64,000 bases of DNA from Paludibacteraceae bacterium (GTDB lineage Bacteria > Bacteroidota > Bacteroidia > Bacteroidales > Paludibacteraceae), in assembly GCA_017527905.1 (NCBI GenBank), contig JAFXPK010000030.1, positions 62,001 to 126,000 on the forward strand, in the 5' to 3' direction. The position numbers were made by a program, and so were the translations under genes. The notes under the pieces were generated by a model. It was not told the DNA's origin and did no database searches. It saw nothing but the letters and a program-made list of their open reading frames with translations. Positions 9,037 to 18,618 of this stretch are shown piece after piece (position 1 is the first letter of the stretch; every line of letters begins with the position of its first letter).

Positions 9037-10152
9037 ATGTTTCTCGCTTATTACGTCTATAATATACTGCTGATCGTCCTAATCTATTTGGCGTATCAGT
9101 ATGCGATGACAAGTAAAAGAGTCTTCGCATATATGATTATCACCATATTCACCTTGGTGATAGGCCTTCGATATAATGTGGGCGACGACTACGTATCCTA
9201 CAAGGGTTTCTTCTTCAACCAGAAGTTGTTTCCCCACATGGAGTACGGCTACACCTACGTCTGTAAGTTCTTCAATTACTTGAAGTTCCATTACAGCACC
9301 ATATTCCTATTGATGGGTTGCCTAGAGATTTATTTCTTTGTCAGGGCGTTCCAGAAATTCAAATTTATCATGCCATGGGCATTCTTCTTCCTATTCACCA
9401 CGTTGGAATTATTCATTTGGAACAACGCGATGAGGCAGAGTGTCGCCTTTTGCATCTTCTTGTACGCAATCCGTTTCATCCAAGAGCGAAGGCTGATACC
9501 ATATGCCCTATGCATCGTGTTCGCCGCAGCTATCCACAAAACGGCCTATCCACTGATCGTATTCTACTTCGTGCTGAATTTCAAAATCAAGGACGATAAA
9601 TGGCTACAATATTCGCTGCTCTTCAGCTCGGTCGTGGCAGGCGCATTCCTGAGGGAATTCATATTCAACAACATAAGCACTCTAGCGGGGGCCATCGGTT
9701 TCGGTGAGACTACGAACGATATAGAATACCTGAAAACCCTAGACTGGTCCAATAATAAGAATTCAATGGGTATCGCCACACTCATCTGGCTGATACTGGA
9801 TATGACGGTGATATGGATGTACGATAAACTGAAACGGCTCCATAACGACGTCGGCTTCGAATTATACTATAAGCTATACTTCGTAGGCATATTCCTGCAG
9901 AACTGTATCGGAGGCACGTACCTAGACCGCGTGAACATGTATTTCCTTCCATTCCGTATCGTCATCTATTCATTCCTCATGTATGAATTGTCGAAAAAGA
10001 AGGATGTGCTGTACAGAGTTCCCATCATTATGTTCTGCGGCCTAACCTATGCACTCTGTATGTGGGCTGTGTATAACCACGCCGCGACATGTTCACCATA
10101 CGAATTTGTCGATCTGGAGTTCTTCCCTTCCAAACAAACATTTTTCGACTAA
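9037..10152 (+). CDS. EpsG-family polysaccharide polymerase (Wzy function)
   Basis: Polytopic membrane protein of the EpsG family, expected to polymerise lipid-linked repeat units on the outer face of the inner membrane. About ten hydrophobic segments are present; the diagnostic pieces are GLRYNVGDDYVSYKGFF after the second helix and NAMRQSVAFCIFLYAIRFI. I place the start at the ATG at 9037; a TTG three codons upstream (9028), directly after the previous stop codon, is possible. It is the only polymerase candidate in block A. No flippase was found in block A, so one from block B may serve it. Confidence 0.85.
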   Translation: MFLAYYVYNILLIVLIYLAYQYAMTSKRVFAYMIITIFTLVIGLRYNVGDDYVSYKGFFFNQKLFPHMEYGYTYVCKFFNYLKFHYSTIFLLMGCLEIYFFVRAFQKFKFIMPWAFFFLFTTLELFIWNNAMRQSVAFCIFLYAIRFIQERRLIPYALCIVFAAAIHKTAYPLIVFYFVLNFKIKDDKWLQYSLLFSSVVAGAFLREFIFNNISTLAGAIGFGETTNDIEYLKTLDWSNNKNSMGIATLIWLILDMTVIWMYDKLKRLHNDVGFELYYKLYFVGIFLQNCIGGTYLDRVNMYFLPFRIVIYSFLMYELSKKKDVLYRVPIIMFCGLTYALCMWAVYNHAATCSPYEFVDLEFFPSKQTFFD

Positions 10153-10215
10153 GGGGAGTCAAATCGTTCAAAATCAGTTTAATTCATAGAAAAAAAAACT
10201 AAAAACCATTTGCAT

Positions 10216-11157
10216 ATGTTCCTTTCGATAGTAATGCCTGCATATAATGTCGAACAATATGTCAAAGATTGTGTGACAAGTTGCATTCATCAGAACATAG
10301 AGAAGGATGACTACGAGATAATAGCAATCAACGATGGGTCCCAAGACTCAACATTGGAGGTGATGAATCATCTAGCCGAGAGCAACCCTGACGTGAACAT
10401 CCAAGTCATCAGTCAGGAAAATAGGGGATTGAGCGCAACCCGAAATAGAGGAACTACACTCGCCCAAGGCGAATATATATGGTTTTTGGATAGCGACGAT
10501 TGGATTGCGGACAATTGCCTCCAAAAAATACGTGAATTCATCTATTCCCATCACAACCCCGACATCATAGCACTGAACACCATTCAGAGGAAAGGAGGAG
10601 TGGACACCCTGATCGACAGGAATTTAGCGTCCGAAGCAGGGGATGGGAAGTATATATATGACAATTCCTACATCTTCCCGTACAGCGGAGCAAACTTCTA
10701 TATATTCAACCGGAAATTCTTGATAGACAACGAATTGTACTTCAAGGAAGGTATATACTTTGAAGATTGCCTATTCACCCCTACAGCTTTAAGCATAACG
10801 AGGAACTGTTGTTATTACGCGCAACCGACATATATCTACAGGATACGGGAGAATTCCATCACGACCTCTCCCATTTCCGAAAAAAAGCTATATGACTCCG
10901 TCACCGTCGCCGAAGAACTGATAAAAAGGCTAGGGAACGAGCAAACATTGTACAAAGATGTGATAAAGGATGCGGCTTGCAGAACTTACGAAGTCTTGTT
11001 CCGTTACTATATCCTCAAGTCTGATCGAGCCACACAAAAGAAGTTTTTGGGTATAATCAATGCGAATAACAACTGGAAGTCCTTGCTTTCGGGCGTACGG
11101 TTAAAGCATAAAATCTATTACCTCATCGCACGGGTCTATTCCGTATTCATGGGGTAA
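10216..11157 (+). CDS. Family 2 glycosyltransferase
   Basis: GT2 enzyme with the standard N-terminal fold: LSIVMPAYNVEQYVKDCV, INDGSQDSTLEVM (nucleotide binding), SATRNRGTTLAQGEYIWFLD and the DXD-like DSDDW. The remaining half (FEDCLFTPTALSI) is the typical EDxxF region. The ATG at 10216 is used; a TTG two codons earlier would give only two extra residues. It is six bases upstream of the next glycosyltransferase, in the block A operon. Sugar specificity is not assignable. Confidence 0.9.
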   Translation: MFLSIVMPAYNVEQYVKDCVTSCIHQNIEKDDYEIIAINDGSQDSTLEVMNHLAESNPDVNIQVISQENRGLSATRNRGTTLAQGEYIWFLDSDDWIADNCLQKIREFIYSHHNPDIIALNTIQRKGGVDTLIDRNLASEAGDGKYIYDNSYIFPYSGANFYIFNRKFLIDNELYFKEGIYFEDCLFTPTALSITRNCCYYAQPTYIYRIRENSITTSPISEKKLYDSVTVAEELIKRLGNEQTLYKDVIKDAACRTYEVLFRYYILKSDRATQKKFLGIINANNNWKSLLSGVRLKHKIYYLIARVYSVFMG

Positions 11158-11163
11158 TCGGGT

Positions 11164-12264
11164 ATGAATCAGATTCAGATGAAGATAGCGGTTTTCCATC
11201 TCTTCAATGATTATTCGGGCAGTCCGAAGGTATTGAAAACAGTGCTTACCGGACTATTACGGAAAGGTTGTCCGATAGATATACTCACCTCCAAGGGGGG
11301 AGTACTGGATGAGCTGCAAGGGACGAACCTGCGACAGTATCACTACAGCTACCATTTCTCCATGAACCCTGTAGTCACTATGCTGCGGTACACGTATGCG
11401 CAAGTCTACATGTTCTTCTTCTCATGGAGGTATCTTTTCAAGAAAGACATTGTCTTTTACATCAACACCATACTTCCCGTAGGAGCCGCATTGGCAGGAC
11501 GGATGATGGGGAAGCGGGTCATATACCATTACCACGAGAACTCATTCGCCAAAAGCGGTTTCTACCGAGGATTGGCATGGGCGATGACCCATCTCGCATC
11601 CGACATAATATGCGTCTCGGAGTTCCAAAAGTCCCATTTGGATAGGGTAGAGAGGGTACACGTGATTCCCAACGCATTGCCCGACACATTTGTGGAACGT
11701 TTTGAGTTCAACCCATCTTCCGCCTACTCGAAACAATGCGTGTTAATGGTCGCGTCCTTAAAGAAATACAAAGGCGTCACACAATTCTGCGAGTTATCCA
11801 ATCGCCTTCCGCAATTCAATTTCGTGATGGTTGTGAATGACGAGCCAAAGACGATAGACGAATTCCTGAAAGAAAACAACATCGTCCTGGGGGATAACAT
11901 CAAGATATATCCGCGGCAAGACGATGTGGCGCCCTTCTACGCAAACGCATCCATGGTGCTGAACCTAACAGACGCGAACATGGCGGTGGAAACCTTTGGG
12001 CTCACGGCACTGGAAGCCATGTCAGCCGGACTGCCGGTAATTGTGCCGACCAAAGGAGGTGTCGCCGAAATGGTGGAGGACGACGCGAATGGATACAAGA
12101 TAGATGTAAAAGAGTTGGACAAAATAGAAAAAAAGATTACGACCATATTGACAGACTATACGTTATACGAAAGTTTGTCAGAATCTGCTTATAAGAAATC
12201 GAAAAATTACTCGGAAGAAACAATCAATGAGATGATATCATCGATCGTTTGGATTGAAAAATAA
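11164..12264 (+). CDS. Family 4 (GT-B) glycosyltransferase
   Basis: Retaining GT-B glycosyltransferase. The N-terminal domain begins KIAVFHLFNDYSGSPKVL and the C-terminal nucleotide-sugar domain holds VVASLKKYKGVTQFCELS and the family signature ETFGLTALEAMSAGLPVIVP (E-x7-E type motif) followed by KGGVAEMVEDDANG. No membrane anchor is seen. A second in-frame ATG lies six codons in. It lies 12 bases upstream of the RgpA-like transferase gene, in the same operon. Sugar donor unknown. Confidence 0.9.
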   Translation: MNQIQMKIAVFHLFNDYSGSPKVLKTVLTGLLRKGCPIDILTSKGGVLDELQGTNLRQYHYSYHFSMNPVVTMLRYTYAQVYMFFFSWRYLFKKDIVFYINTILPVGAALAGRMMGKRVIYHYHENSFAKSGFYRGLAWAMTHLASDIICVSEFQKSHLDRVERVHVIPNALPDTFVERFEFNPSSAYSKQCVLMVASLKKYKGVTQFCELSNRLPQFNFVMVVNDEPKTIDEFLKENNIVLGDNIKIYPRQDDVAPFYANASMVLNLTDANMAVETFGLTALEAMSAGLPVIVPTKGGVAEMVEDDANGYKIDVKELDKIEKKITTILTDYTLYESLSESAYKKSKNYSEETINEMISSIVWIEK

Positions 12265-12276
12265 TTAGTTTTTACA

Positions 12277-13341
12277 ATGAAACAGATTGCGATAGTGGGA
12301 TGTCAGGGAATCCCTGCCAATTACGGCGGGTTCGAATCCATGGTGGAGAATATTGTGGGAGAAAACGCTTCGGCGAATGTACACTATACAGTATTCTGCA
12401 GTGGAGTCGATATGCCAGGAAGACTGCATGAATACAAAGGATGCACACTAAAATACATCAATGTGAAGGCCAACGGCATGTTGAGTGTGATGTATGATAT
12501 ATTCTGCATGATGCATACCTTTAGAGGATATGATACGATTTTGGTGCTAGGAGTGTCAGGATGCATGTTCCTCCCTGTGCTGAAGCTGTTCAGCAAGAAC
12601 CGATTGGTTGTGAACATTGACGGATTGGAGCACAAAAGAGCCAAATGGGGATGGTTCGCCCGCTGGATTCTCCGTTCGTCGGAGAAATTAGCGGTGAAGT
12701 GTGCGGATGTGATCATCGCCGACAACAAAGGAATACAGGACTATGTGACCGAAGTGTACGGCAAGCCTTCCCAACTAATCGCCTACGGAGGAGACCATGT
12801 GATCCGTGAAATCGAGCAAGAGAAATGCGACAAGATATTATCAGACTATGGGCTAACCCAAAGGAACTATGCGGTTTGCGTCTGTAGGATCGAGCCGGAG
12901 AACAACTGCCATATTTCGTTGAAGGCATTCTCCCAAAGCGACAAGCCATTCGTGTTCATCGGTAACTGGAACCATAGCGACTACTCGAAGAAGCTGAAGA
13001 AACAGTATTCCAACTTCCCTAACATCCACCTTTTGGACGCGATATATGATTTGGACATCCTCTACGTCATCCGTTCGAACGCATCCATTTACGTACATGG
13101 TCATAGTGCGGGAGGAACCAACCCATCATTGGTGGAGGCGATGTTCTTCGGTATGCCGATCGTGGCGTACGACTGCGTCTATAACCGCGCCACCACACAG
13201 GAAAAAGCCTATTATTTCAAAGACGACAAGAGCCTGTTGGAGCTATTGAAGAGGGAACTGGATGGAAGTCCGATGCGATCCATAGCGGAACAGAACTACA
13301 TATGGAAAAAGATCGCAGAGCAATATGAACAAACATATTGA
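12277..13341 (+). CDS. DUF1972/WchF-type glycosyltransferase (rhamnosyltransferase-like)
   Basis: GT-B glycosyltransferase with the DUF1972 N-terminal domain, recognised from IAIVGCQGIPANYGGFESMV and VLGVSGCMFLPVLKL. The C-terminal half has VCRIEPENNCHISLKAF and VHGHSAGGTNPSLVEAM, matching the WchF/RgpA group, several of which transfer rhamnose to a GlcNAc- or Glc-lipid acceptor. Rhamnose as donor is therefore plausible but not proven. It is the last gene of block A; a 226-base gap with a promoter-like element and a leader hairpin follows before the upxY-like gene. Confidence 0.86.
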   Translation: MKQIAIVGCQGIPANYGGFESMVENIVGENASANVHYTVFCSGVDMPGRLHEYKGCTLKYINVKANGMLSVMYDIFCMMHTFRGYDTILVLGVSGCMFLPVLKLFSKNRLVVNIDGLEHKRAKWGWFARWILRSSEKLAVKCADVIIADNKGIQDYVTEVYGKPSQLIAYGGDHVIREIEQEKCDKILSDYGLTQRNYAVCVCRIEPENNCHISLKAFSQSDKPFVFIGNWNHSDYSKKLKKQYSNFPNIHLLDAIYDLDILYVIRSNASIYVHGHSAGGTNPSLVEAMFFGMPIVAYDCVYNRATTQEKAYYFKDDKSLLELLKRELDGSPMRSIAEQNYIWKKIAEQYEQTY

Positions 13342-13444
13342 CGAAGCAACATCGGAAATTCAACAAAACGAAGGATAAATTACACATACAACTATCAAAA
13401 ACATATTTTTCACAATCTCCTCGTCTCAAATAAAGATTTTTACT

Positions 13445-13452
13445 TACTTTTG
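13445..13452 (+). promoter_or_regulatory. Candidate -7 element ahead of the upxY-like operon
   Basis: TACTTTTG fits the Bacteroidota -7 consensus TAnnTTTG and lies about 115 bases before the upxY-like start codon, leaving a long leader. No clear TTTG -33 element is seen 19-21 bases upstream, so the call is tentative. No inverted repeats of the kind that flank invertible capsule promoters in B. fragilis are visible around it. Confidence 0.35.
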
Positions 13453-13469
13453 TAGATGGTGCTTTTGAA

Positions 13470-13496
13470 GGGGGAAAATAAAATCATGATTCCCCT
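13470..13496 (+). other. Leader hairpin upstream of upxY-like gene
   Basis: GGGGAA (13471-13476) pairs with TTCCCC (13490-13495) around a 13-base AT-rich loop, inside the predicted 5' leader. No T run follows. UpxY-type proteins act on the leader of their own operon, so a leader structure is the expected place for a pause or termination signal; the role is inferred. Confidence 0.4.
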
Positions 13497-13567
13497 CAGA
13501 AGACGATAAATGCAAATTTTCCTCATTGCTGTTTTGGTAGAGGGAAACGATTATTTGAGCGGGAGGT

Positions 13568-14101
13568 ATGAATAAAGCACAGGAGTTCGGGTGGTTTGCC
13601 GTAAACGTCTTTTTCAATCGGGTCACGAAGATGTCTTCCATATTGGAGGGCGACGAAATTCGATATTATATACCGATGAGGACGGTCGAATCATTTAAAG
13701 ACGGACAAAAAGTATATGAGAAAAAACAGCTGATTACCTCCTTGTTGTTCATAAAATGTAACCCGAAGTATCTAATTTCACTGAAAGAGAAGTTCGGCGA
13801 CTCATTTTATGTATATTCCGACATTGAGACGAAACAACCCCGGCTTATTCCTGACAAAGAGATGGATTCGTTCATTTTGGTGACTTCTGTCGGGGATATG
13901 GGTTTGGAACTTCTTCCTGAAGGCACAGTCGACTATAAGATCGGAGACCATGTCAAAGTGATTGACGGCGTGTTCAAAGGTGCGGAAGGTTACGTGAAGA
14001 GAATACAAGGAAGGAAACGGCTAATCGTATCGATAGAGGGTGTGGCGGTTGTAGCTACATCATACATTCCAAGATCCTTCTTGGAAATCATAGATAATTG
14101 A
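13568..14101 (+). CDS. UpxY-like NusG-family transcription antiterminator
   Basis: Specialised NusG paralogue expected to let RNA polymerase read through its own long polysaccharide operon. The N-terminal NGN-type domain begins FGWFAVNVFFNRVTKMSSIL and includes IRYYIPMRTVE and SLLFIKCN; the C-terminal KOW region is IGDHVKVIDGVFKGAEGYVK. At 177 residues it matches the UpxY proteins that are the first gene of Bacteroides capsule operons. GGGAGG lies just before the ATG. It sits 27 bases before the second wecA, so it marks the start of block B. No upxZ-like partner was recognised next to it. Confidence 0.88.
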   Translation: MNKAQEFGWFAVNVFFNRVTKMSSILEGDEIRYYIPMRTVESFKDGQKVYEKKQLITSLLFIKCNPKYLISLKEKFGDSFYVYSDIETKQPRLIPDKEMDSFILVTSVGDMGLELLPEGTVDYKIGDHVKVIDGVFKGAEGYVKRIQGRKRLIVSIEGVAVVATSYIPRSFLEIIDN

Positions 14102-14128
14102 ATTAGAACTTAAGATAACAAGAAATTC

Positions 14129-15283
14129 ATGTTGGATTTTTTCACCACAATGTCTGACACCGTCTTTTGGAGGTTCGTGATGGCCTTCGCCCTTGTGATG
14201 TCAATAGTTGCCGCAGGTGTGCTGATACCGCAAATTCTGTTGATTGCCTTCCGCAAGAAACTATTCGACGAGATAGACGAGAGGAAAATCCACCATAGCA
14301 CAGTACCGAGGCTAGGAGGATTGGCGTTTGAACCCGTCATCCTATTCACAATCTTCATATTATTGGTTTTCGATGTCCACACCGGCAGGCTCCAACTAAT
14401 GGAGGAATTGGGTGAAAACATATTGAGTCTATCCATCTGTGTATGTTCTGTGATTCTTCTCTACCTAGTCGGCATCGCGGACGATCTGATCGGAGTAAAA
14501 TACAGTGCGAAGTTCGTTGTGCAAGTCATCTGCGGTTTACTGTTCCTATTCGGGGGATTGTACATATCCGACCTGCACGGGTTGTTCTTCCTCAACAGAT
14601 TGCCACAGTTCCTTTTTTGGCCGCTGACGATTTTCCTAGTCGTCTTTATCATCAACGCCATGAATCTGATAGACGGCATTGACGGATTGGCTTCCGGACT
14701 CAGTGGAGTAGCACTTGCATTCTACGGATTCATATTCCTCGAAATAGAGGAGTACACCTTCGCTTTGGTCGCATTCGCCACGCTAGGGACGGTAATACCA
14801 TTCTTCATCTACAATGTATTCGGCAAAGCGGAGAAACAGAAGAAGATATTCATGGGCGACACAGGTTCACTCACCATCGGGCTAATTCTCTGTTTCTTAA
14901 GTTTCCGCCTGGCGAATGTGGAAATTGCTCCGACGCACACGGTTCTATCAAAGGTGCACCCGATGTTTCTCGCCTTCACACCGTTGATGGTGCCTTGCAT
15001 GGATGTGATCCGCGTGTTCATATTCCGTCTGAAGTGCAAGAGAAATCCTTTCATGCCGGACAAAAGCCACATCCACCACAAACTGTTAAGTTTAGGGATG
15101 ACACAACACGTCGCAATGATCAGCATACTATTCTTTTCCGCATTCATCATCGTTGTAAGCCTAAACTTGTCCAAACAAATGGATCCGACATTGCTGTTCA
15201 TGGGAATAGTTTTGTTCTACTCCGCGATAAACATTTGGACGCATTACAAAATAGAAAAGAATAAATTGAAGAATAAGGAATAA
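14129..15283 (+). CDS. WecA/MraY-family undecaprenyl-phosphate sugar-1-P transferase, copy 2
   Basis: Close paralogue of the truncated gene at the left edge, here complete with 384 residues. It has the same family motifs: DERKIHHSTVPRLGG, GIADDLIG, NAMNLIDGIDGLASG, FMGDTGSL and PDKSHIHHKLL, in a polytopic membrane frame. Protein similarity to copy 1 is very high, but the DNA differs at many third-codon positions, so this is not a recent duplication. It opens the wecA-wza-wzc set of block B directly after the upxY-like gene and is expected to initiate repeat-unit synthesis on undecaprenyl phosphate. Confidence 0.93.
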   Translation: MLDFFTTMSDTVFWRFVMAFALVMSIVAAGVLIPQILLIAFRKKLFDEIDERKIHHSTVPRLGGLAFEPVILFTIFILLVFDVHTGRLQLMEELGENILSLSICVCSVILLYLVGIADDLIGVKYSAKFVVQVICGLLFLFGGLYISDLHGLFFLNRLPQFLFWPLTIFLVVFIINAMNLIDGIDGLASGLSGVALAFYGFIFLEIEEYTFALVAFATLGTVIPFFIYNVFGKAEKQKKIFMGDTGSLTIGLILCFLSFRLANVEIAPTHTVLSKVHPMFLAFTPLMVPCMDVIRVFIFRLKCKRNPFMPDKSHIHHKLLSLGMTQHVAMISILFFSAFIIVVSLNLSKQMDPTLLFMGIVLFYSAINIWTHYKIEKNKLKNKE

Positions 15284-15302
15284 TAAATAAAAAGATACGC
15301 CA

Positions 15303-16118
15303 ATGAAAGCTAAATGGTTGATTTTTAACACACTATTCATTCTTGTATTGAGTTCTTGCTCATCGCACACCAAGATACCGTACTTCCAAGATGCGGATCG
15401 AGTAAAAGGCATCAACACCTCTGCGGTGCAAGAAATCACACTCCGTCCGAAGGATAGGATCTCCATCGTGGTGAACTGTAAGGATCCACAACTCTCCGCA
15501 TTGTTCAATCTGCCATACGTGACACAGCGCGTGGTCAGCACGGGAGCGCACAGCACATTATACGGAGAAGAGACAGGAGCGGTTTCCGGATACACGGTGG
15601 ACAGCGAGGGAAACATAGACTTCCCTACGATAGGAAAAATCAATGTGGCCGGCTTGACAAGAAACGAATTGGCGACACTGATCAAGGACGAAATCGAGTC
15701 AAGGAACCAAGCGAAGGACCCTGTCATCACGGTCGACTTCCTGAACCTGAGCATTTCAGTCCTCGGTGAGGTCGCACATCCGGGCATCTACCGCATTTAC
15801 AAAGATAACATGACGCTTTTGGAGGCGATAAGCGGTGCGGGAGACATCACCATCCAAGGAAAGAGGGAGGACGTGCTCGTGCTGAGAATGGAGGAAGGGA
15901 AACAGAAGACCTTCCGCATCAACCTGAACTCTCTGCAGAACGTGGTTCAATCACCGGTTTACTATCTGCAACAAGACGATGTGATATACGTCACACCTAA
16001 CAAGATGAAAATCAAGCAATCAACCGTCAATGGTAACAATGTGAGATCCACATCATTCTGGATATCCATCTCATCTTTGGCGGCGACGGTTGTCGCACTT
16101 GTCCTGAACAACAAATAA
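15303..16118 (+). CDS. wza: Wza-like polysaccharide export lipoprotein, copy 2
   Basis: Outer-membrane export lipoprotein. The signal peptide ends ILVLSSC with the lipid-attached cysteine at residue 19, followed by the export domain (VNCKDPQLSALFNLPYVTQR, GYTVDSEGNIDFPTIG), an SLBB-like part (LGEVAHPGIYRIYKDNMTLL) and a C-terminal hydrophobic helix. It shares most residues with copy 1, including the VRSTSFWIS stretch before the last helix. It lies 19 bases after wecA2 and before wzc2, the same order as in block A. Confidence 0.93.
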   Translation: MKAKWLIFNTLFILVLSSCSSHTKIPYFQDADRVKGINTSAVQEITLRPKDRISIVVNCKDPQLSALFNLPYVTQRVVSTGAHSTLYGEETGAVSGYTVDSEGNIDFPTIGKINVAGLTRNELATLIKDEIESRNQAKDPVITVDFLNLSISVLGEVAHPGIYRIYKDNMTLLEAISGAGDITIQGKREDVLVLRMEEGKQKTFRINLNSLQNVVQSPVYYLQQDDVIYVTPNKMKIKQSTVNGNNVRSTSFWISISSLAATVVALVLNNK

Positions 16119-16177
16119 GGCGATATCGAATAGGCAGATTGACGTTGTATTGATGTATTGATGAGTATATAACGTGT

Positions 16178-18568
16178 ATGGATCAGAATTGGATCTTTAA
16201 TGAAGACATTATAGTTGAGGACTCGCTGGACTTTCAGGAGTTATTCGTTCAAGTAAAAAAGCATTGGCATTGGTTCGCCATCTCGATGCTTGCCGTATTA
16301 TCATTGGCAGTACTCTATATCCTGAAGACCCCATCATCGTACACTAGGTCGTCGGAGATACAGATAAAGTCGGAGTCATCGGGCAATTCGGCATTAAAAC
16401 TCCAGAATGCGTTCAACGATATGGGGTTGTCGTCTTCGGGAACTACCGTAAACAACGAGCTCCGCGCCCTGATTTCGCCTGACTTGATGTGCGAAGTCAT
16501 CAAACGCTATCATTTGGATATCGAATACAAAGAGGTAGGGGGATTGAAGGGGCAAGTCCTGTACGGATCCAAGCTTCCGGTGATGGTCAATTTCCTGGAC
16601 ATCACGGATTATGTGGACGTGACATGTGTCATGGACTTAGACCGAAATGACTTCGTCGTACTCTATGATTTCACATTCCATGACCTTGAGGAAGGGAATA
16701 AGATGGAGAGTGGCGATAAATGTAGGATCCACATCGGAGACACGACAAACACGCCTGTTGGTCGAGTATTGGTGACCAGAGTGCCTGAATTCAACAACCG
16801 GAAGCAACTATCAACGATAGAAATCAAACGCACCAACCTCTTCAAGTCCCAAGAGAACTGGTCCGCCAGATTATCCGTTTCACAAGAAGATATTAAATCG
16901 AACATCATCACATTGATGGTCAGGGATGTCTCCACACAACGAGGAGACGCATTCCTCGGCGGTATCATCGCCATATACAATGAGAATTGGGTCAACGATA
17001 AAAACCAGATAGCGGAAGGTACCTCCATGTTCATCAACGAACGTCTGAAAATCATCGAGGAGGAATTATCCAACGTCGACAACAACATCTCCTCCTATAA
17101 GAGTAAGAACCTTTTGCCTGACGTGAAAGCGGTGGCGGAAATGTACATGCAGGAGAATGCGGCCATCTCCAACCAGTTGCGAGACTTGAATTCGCAATTA
17201 TACATGACCCAATACATCAGGGACTACCTAGCTATCGAATCGAATCAAACGAAAGTATTGCCTGTAAGTTCAGGTATACAGAACGCCAATATCGAGAGCC
17301 AAATATCAGAGTACAACGACAAGCTCTTGAAGCGAAACAGACTGGAGGCGAACAGTAGTTCGGAGAATGACCTGGTGAAAGGCATGGATGCGGATTTGGC
17401 CTCCATGCGTAGCGCCATATTAGTCTCCATCGACAACCAAATCGCCGCCATCGACAACAAGATTAGGACATTAAAGCACAGTGAGCGTAACGCATTGTCG
17501 AAGATATCCTCCAATCCTAAGCAAGCGGAGATGTTGTTGTCCGCTGAACGCCAGCAAGCGGTCAAGGAAGCCCTCTATCTCTTCCTGTTACAGAAACGAG
17601 AGGAAAACGAGTTGTCGCAAGCCTACACAGCCTACATCACAAGAATAATAAAACGTCCCGGGGGCAGCATATTCCCGGATGCGCCAAAGAAGCGTAACAT
17701 CTTGGTTGTAGCCTTCATGCTCGGTCTGCTCATTCCATTAGGCATCCTATACACCAGGCTCACGACAAACAACACCGTACGAGGAAGGAAAGATCTGGAG
17801 CAGGTACCTGTTCCGTTACTGGGAGAGATTCCGTTGGTACAGAGACAGCGAAAATGGTGGCGTTTCTGGAAGAAGCCACATCGAATACATACCGCCGTGG
17901 TGCAACCAGGCAATAGGAACGCTGTCAATGAGGCCTTCCGCGTCATGCGTACGAATCTGGAGTTCGTGTCCAAAAAAGGTTGTCAGGCCATCATGATCAC
18001 CTCATTCAATGCAGGTAGCGGAAAGAGTTTCATCAGCGTGAACATCGCATTGAGTTTGGTGGTGAAGGACAAACGAGTATTGATGCTCGATTGCGACATG
18101 AGGCACGCATCCTTGTCAAAGTGGGCGAAGAATCCTACGACAGGACTCAGCGCATATATGAACGGGAAGGTGAAGAACCTGGACGACATTATGGTGAAAT
18201 CCGCCGGAGGCTATGTCGGACTGGATATACTTCCTGTGGGAGGACTTCCGCCGAACCCAACGGAGTTGATCGGCAATGGCGTATTGGGTGAAATCATAGA
18301 GAAAATGAGGCCTGAATATGATTATATCTTGATAGACTGTCCTCCGATAGACATTGTCGCCGACACACAGATCATTGAAGAATACGTCGACAGGACATTG
18401 TTCGTTGTTCGCGCAGGCTTGTTGGAACGATCCATGCTGGACGAATTGACAAGCATGTATAATGAGCAAAGGTTCAAGAATATGTCATTGATCCTGAACG
18501 GAACCTCCATGGAGAAAGGCAAATTCGCCTACCGATATGGATACCATTCAGACTACTACATAAAATGA
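16178..18568 (+). CDS. wzc: Wzc-like chain-length regulator with tyrosine autokinase domain, copy 2
   Basis: Full-length fused Wzc of 796 residues with TM1 near the N terminus, a periplasmic coiled-coil domain, TM2, and a kinase domain with Walker A AGSGKS (Lys616), Walker A' VLMLDCDMR and Walker B YILIDCPP. The coiled-coil (about 280-470) and kinase regions are nearly the same as in copy 1, while the periplasmic part around residues 160-225 differs strongly. The tail (YRYGYHSDYYIK) has fewer tyrosines than the other two copies. No phosphatase gene follows it, unlike copy 1. Confidence 0.93.
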   Translation: MDQNWIFNEDIIVEDSLDFQELFVQVKKHWHWFAISMLAVLSLAVLYILKTPSSYTRSSEIQIKSESSGNSALKLQNAFNDMGLSSSGTTVNNELRALISPDLMCEVIKRYHLDIEYKEVGGLKGQVLYGSKLPVMVNFLDITDYVDVTCVMDLDRNDFVVLYDFTFHDLEEGNKMESGDKCRIHIGDTTNTPVGRVLVTRVPEFNNRKQLSTIEIKRTNLFKSQENWSARLSVSQEDIKSNIITLMVRDVSTQRGDAFLGGIIAIYNENWVNDKNQIAEGTSMFINERLKIIEEELSNVDNNISSYKSKNLLPDVKAVAEMYMQENAAISNQLRDLNSQLYMTQYIRDYLAIESNQTKVLPVSSGIQNANIESQISEYNDKLLKRNRLEANSSSENDLVKGMDADLASMRSAILVSIDNQIAAIDNKIRTLKHSERNALSKISSNPKQAEMLLSAERQQAVKEALYLFLLQKREENELSQAYTAYITRIIKRPGGSIFPDAPKKRNILVVAFMLGLLIPLGILYTRLTTNNTVRGRKDLEQVPVPLLGEIPLVQRQRKWWRFWKKPHRIHTAVVQPGNRNAVNEAFRVMRTNLEFVSKKGCQAIMITSFNAGSGKSFISVNIALSLVVKDKRVLMLDCDMRHASLSKWAKNPTTGLSAYMNGKVKNLDDIMVKSAGGYVGLDILPVGGLPPNPTELIGNGVLGEIIEKMRPEYDYILIDCPPIDIVADTQIIEEYVDRTLFVVRAGLLERSMLDELTSMYNEQRFKNMSLILNGTSMEKGKFAYRYGYHSDYYIK

Positions 18569-18618
18569 GCAAACGCAGTATAGATCTAAAAGTATTGAAT
18601 GATTAATTTGGACCATTA

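Noticed and set aside
13342-13567. Invertible capsule promoter of the B. fragilis type
   Set aside because: No pair of inverted repeats flanks the candidate -7 element; only a leader hairpin is present.
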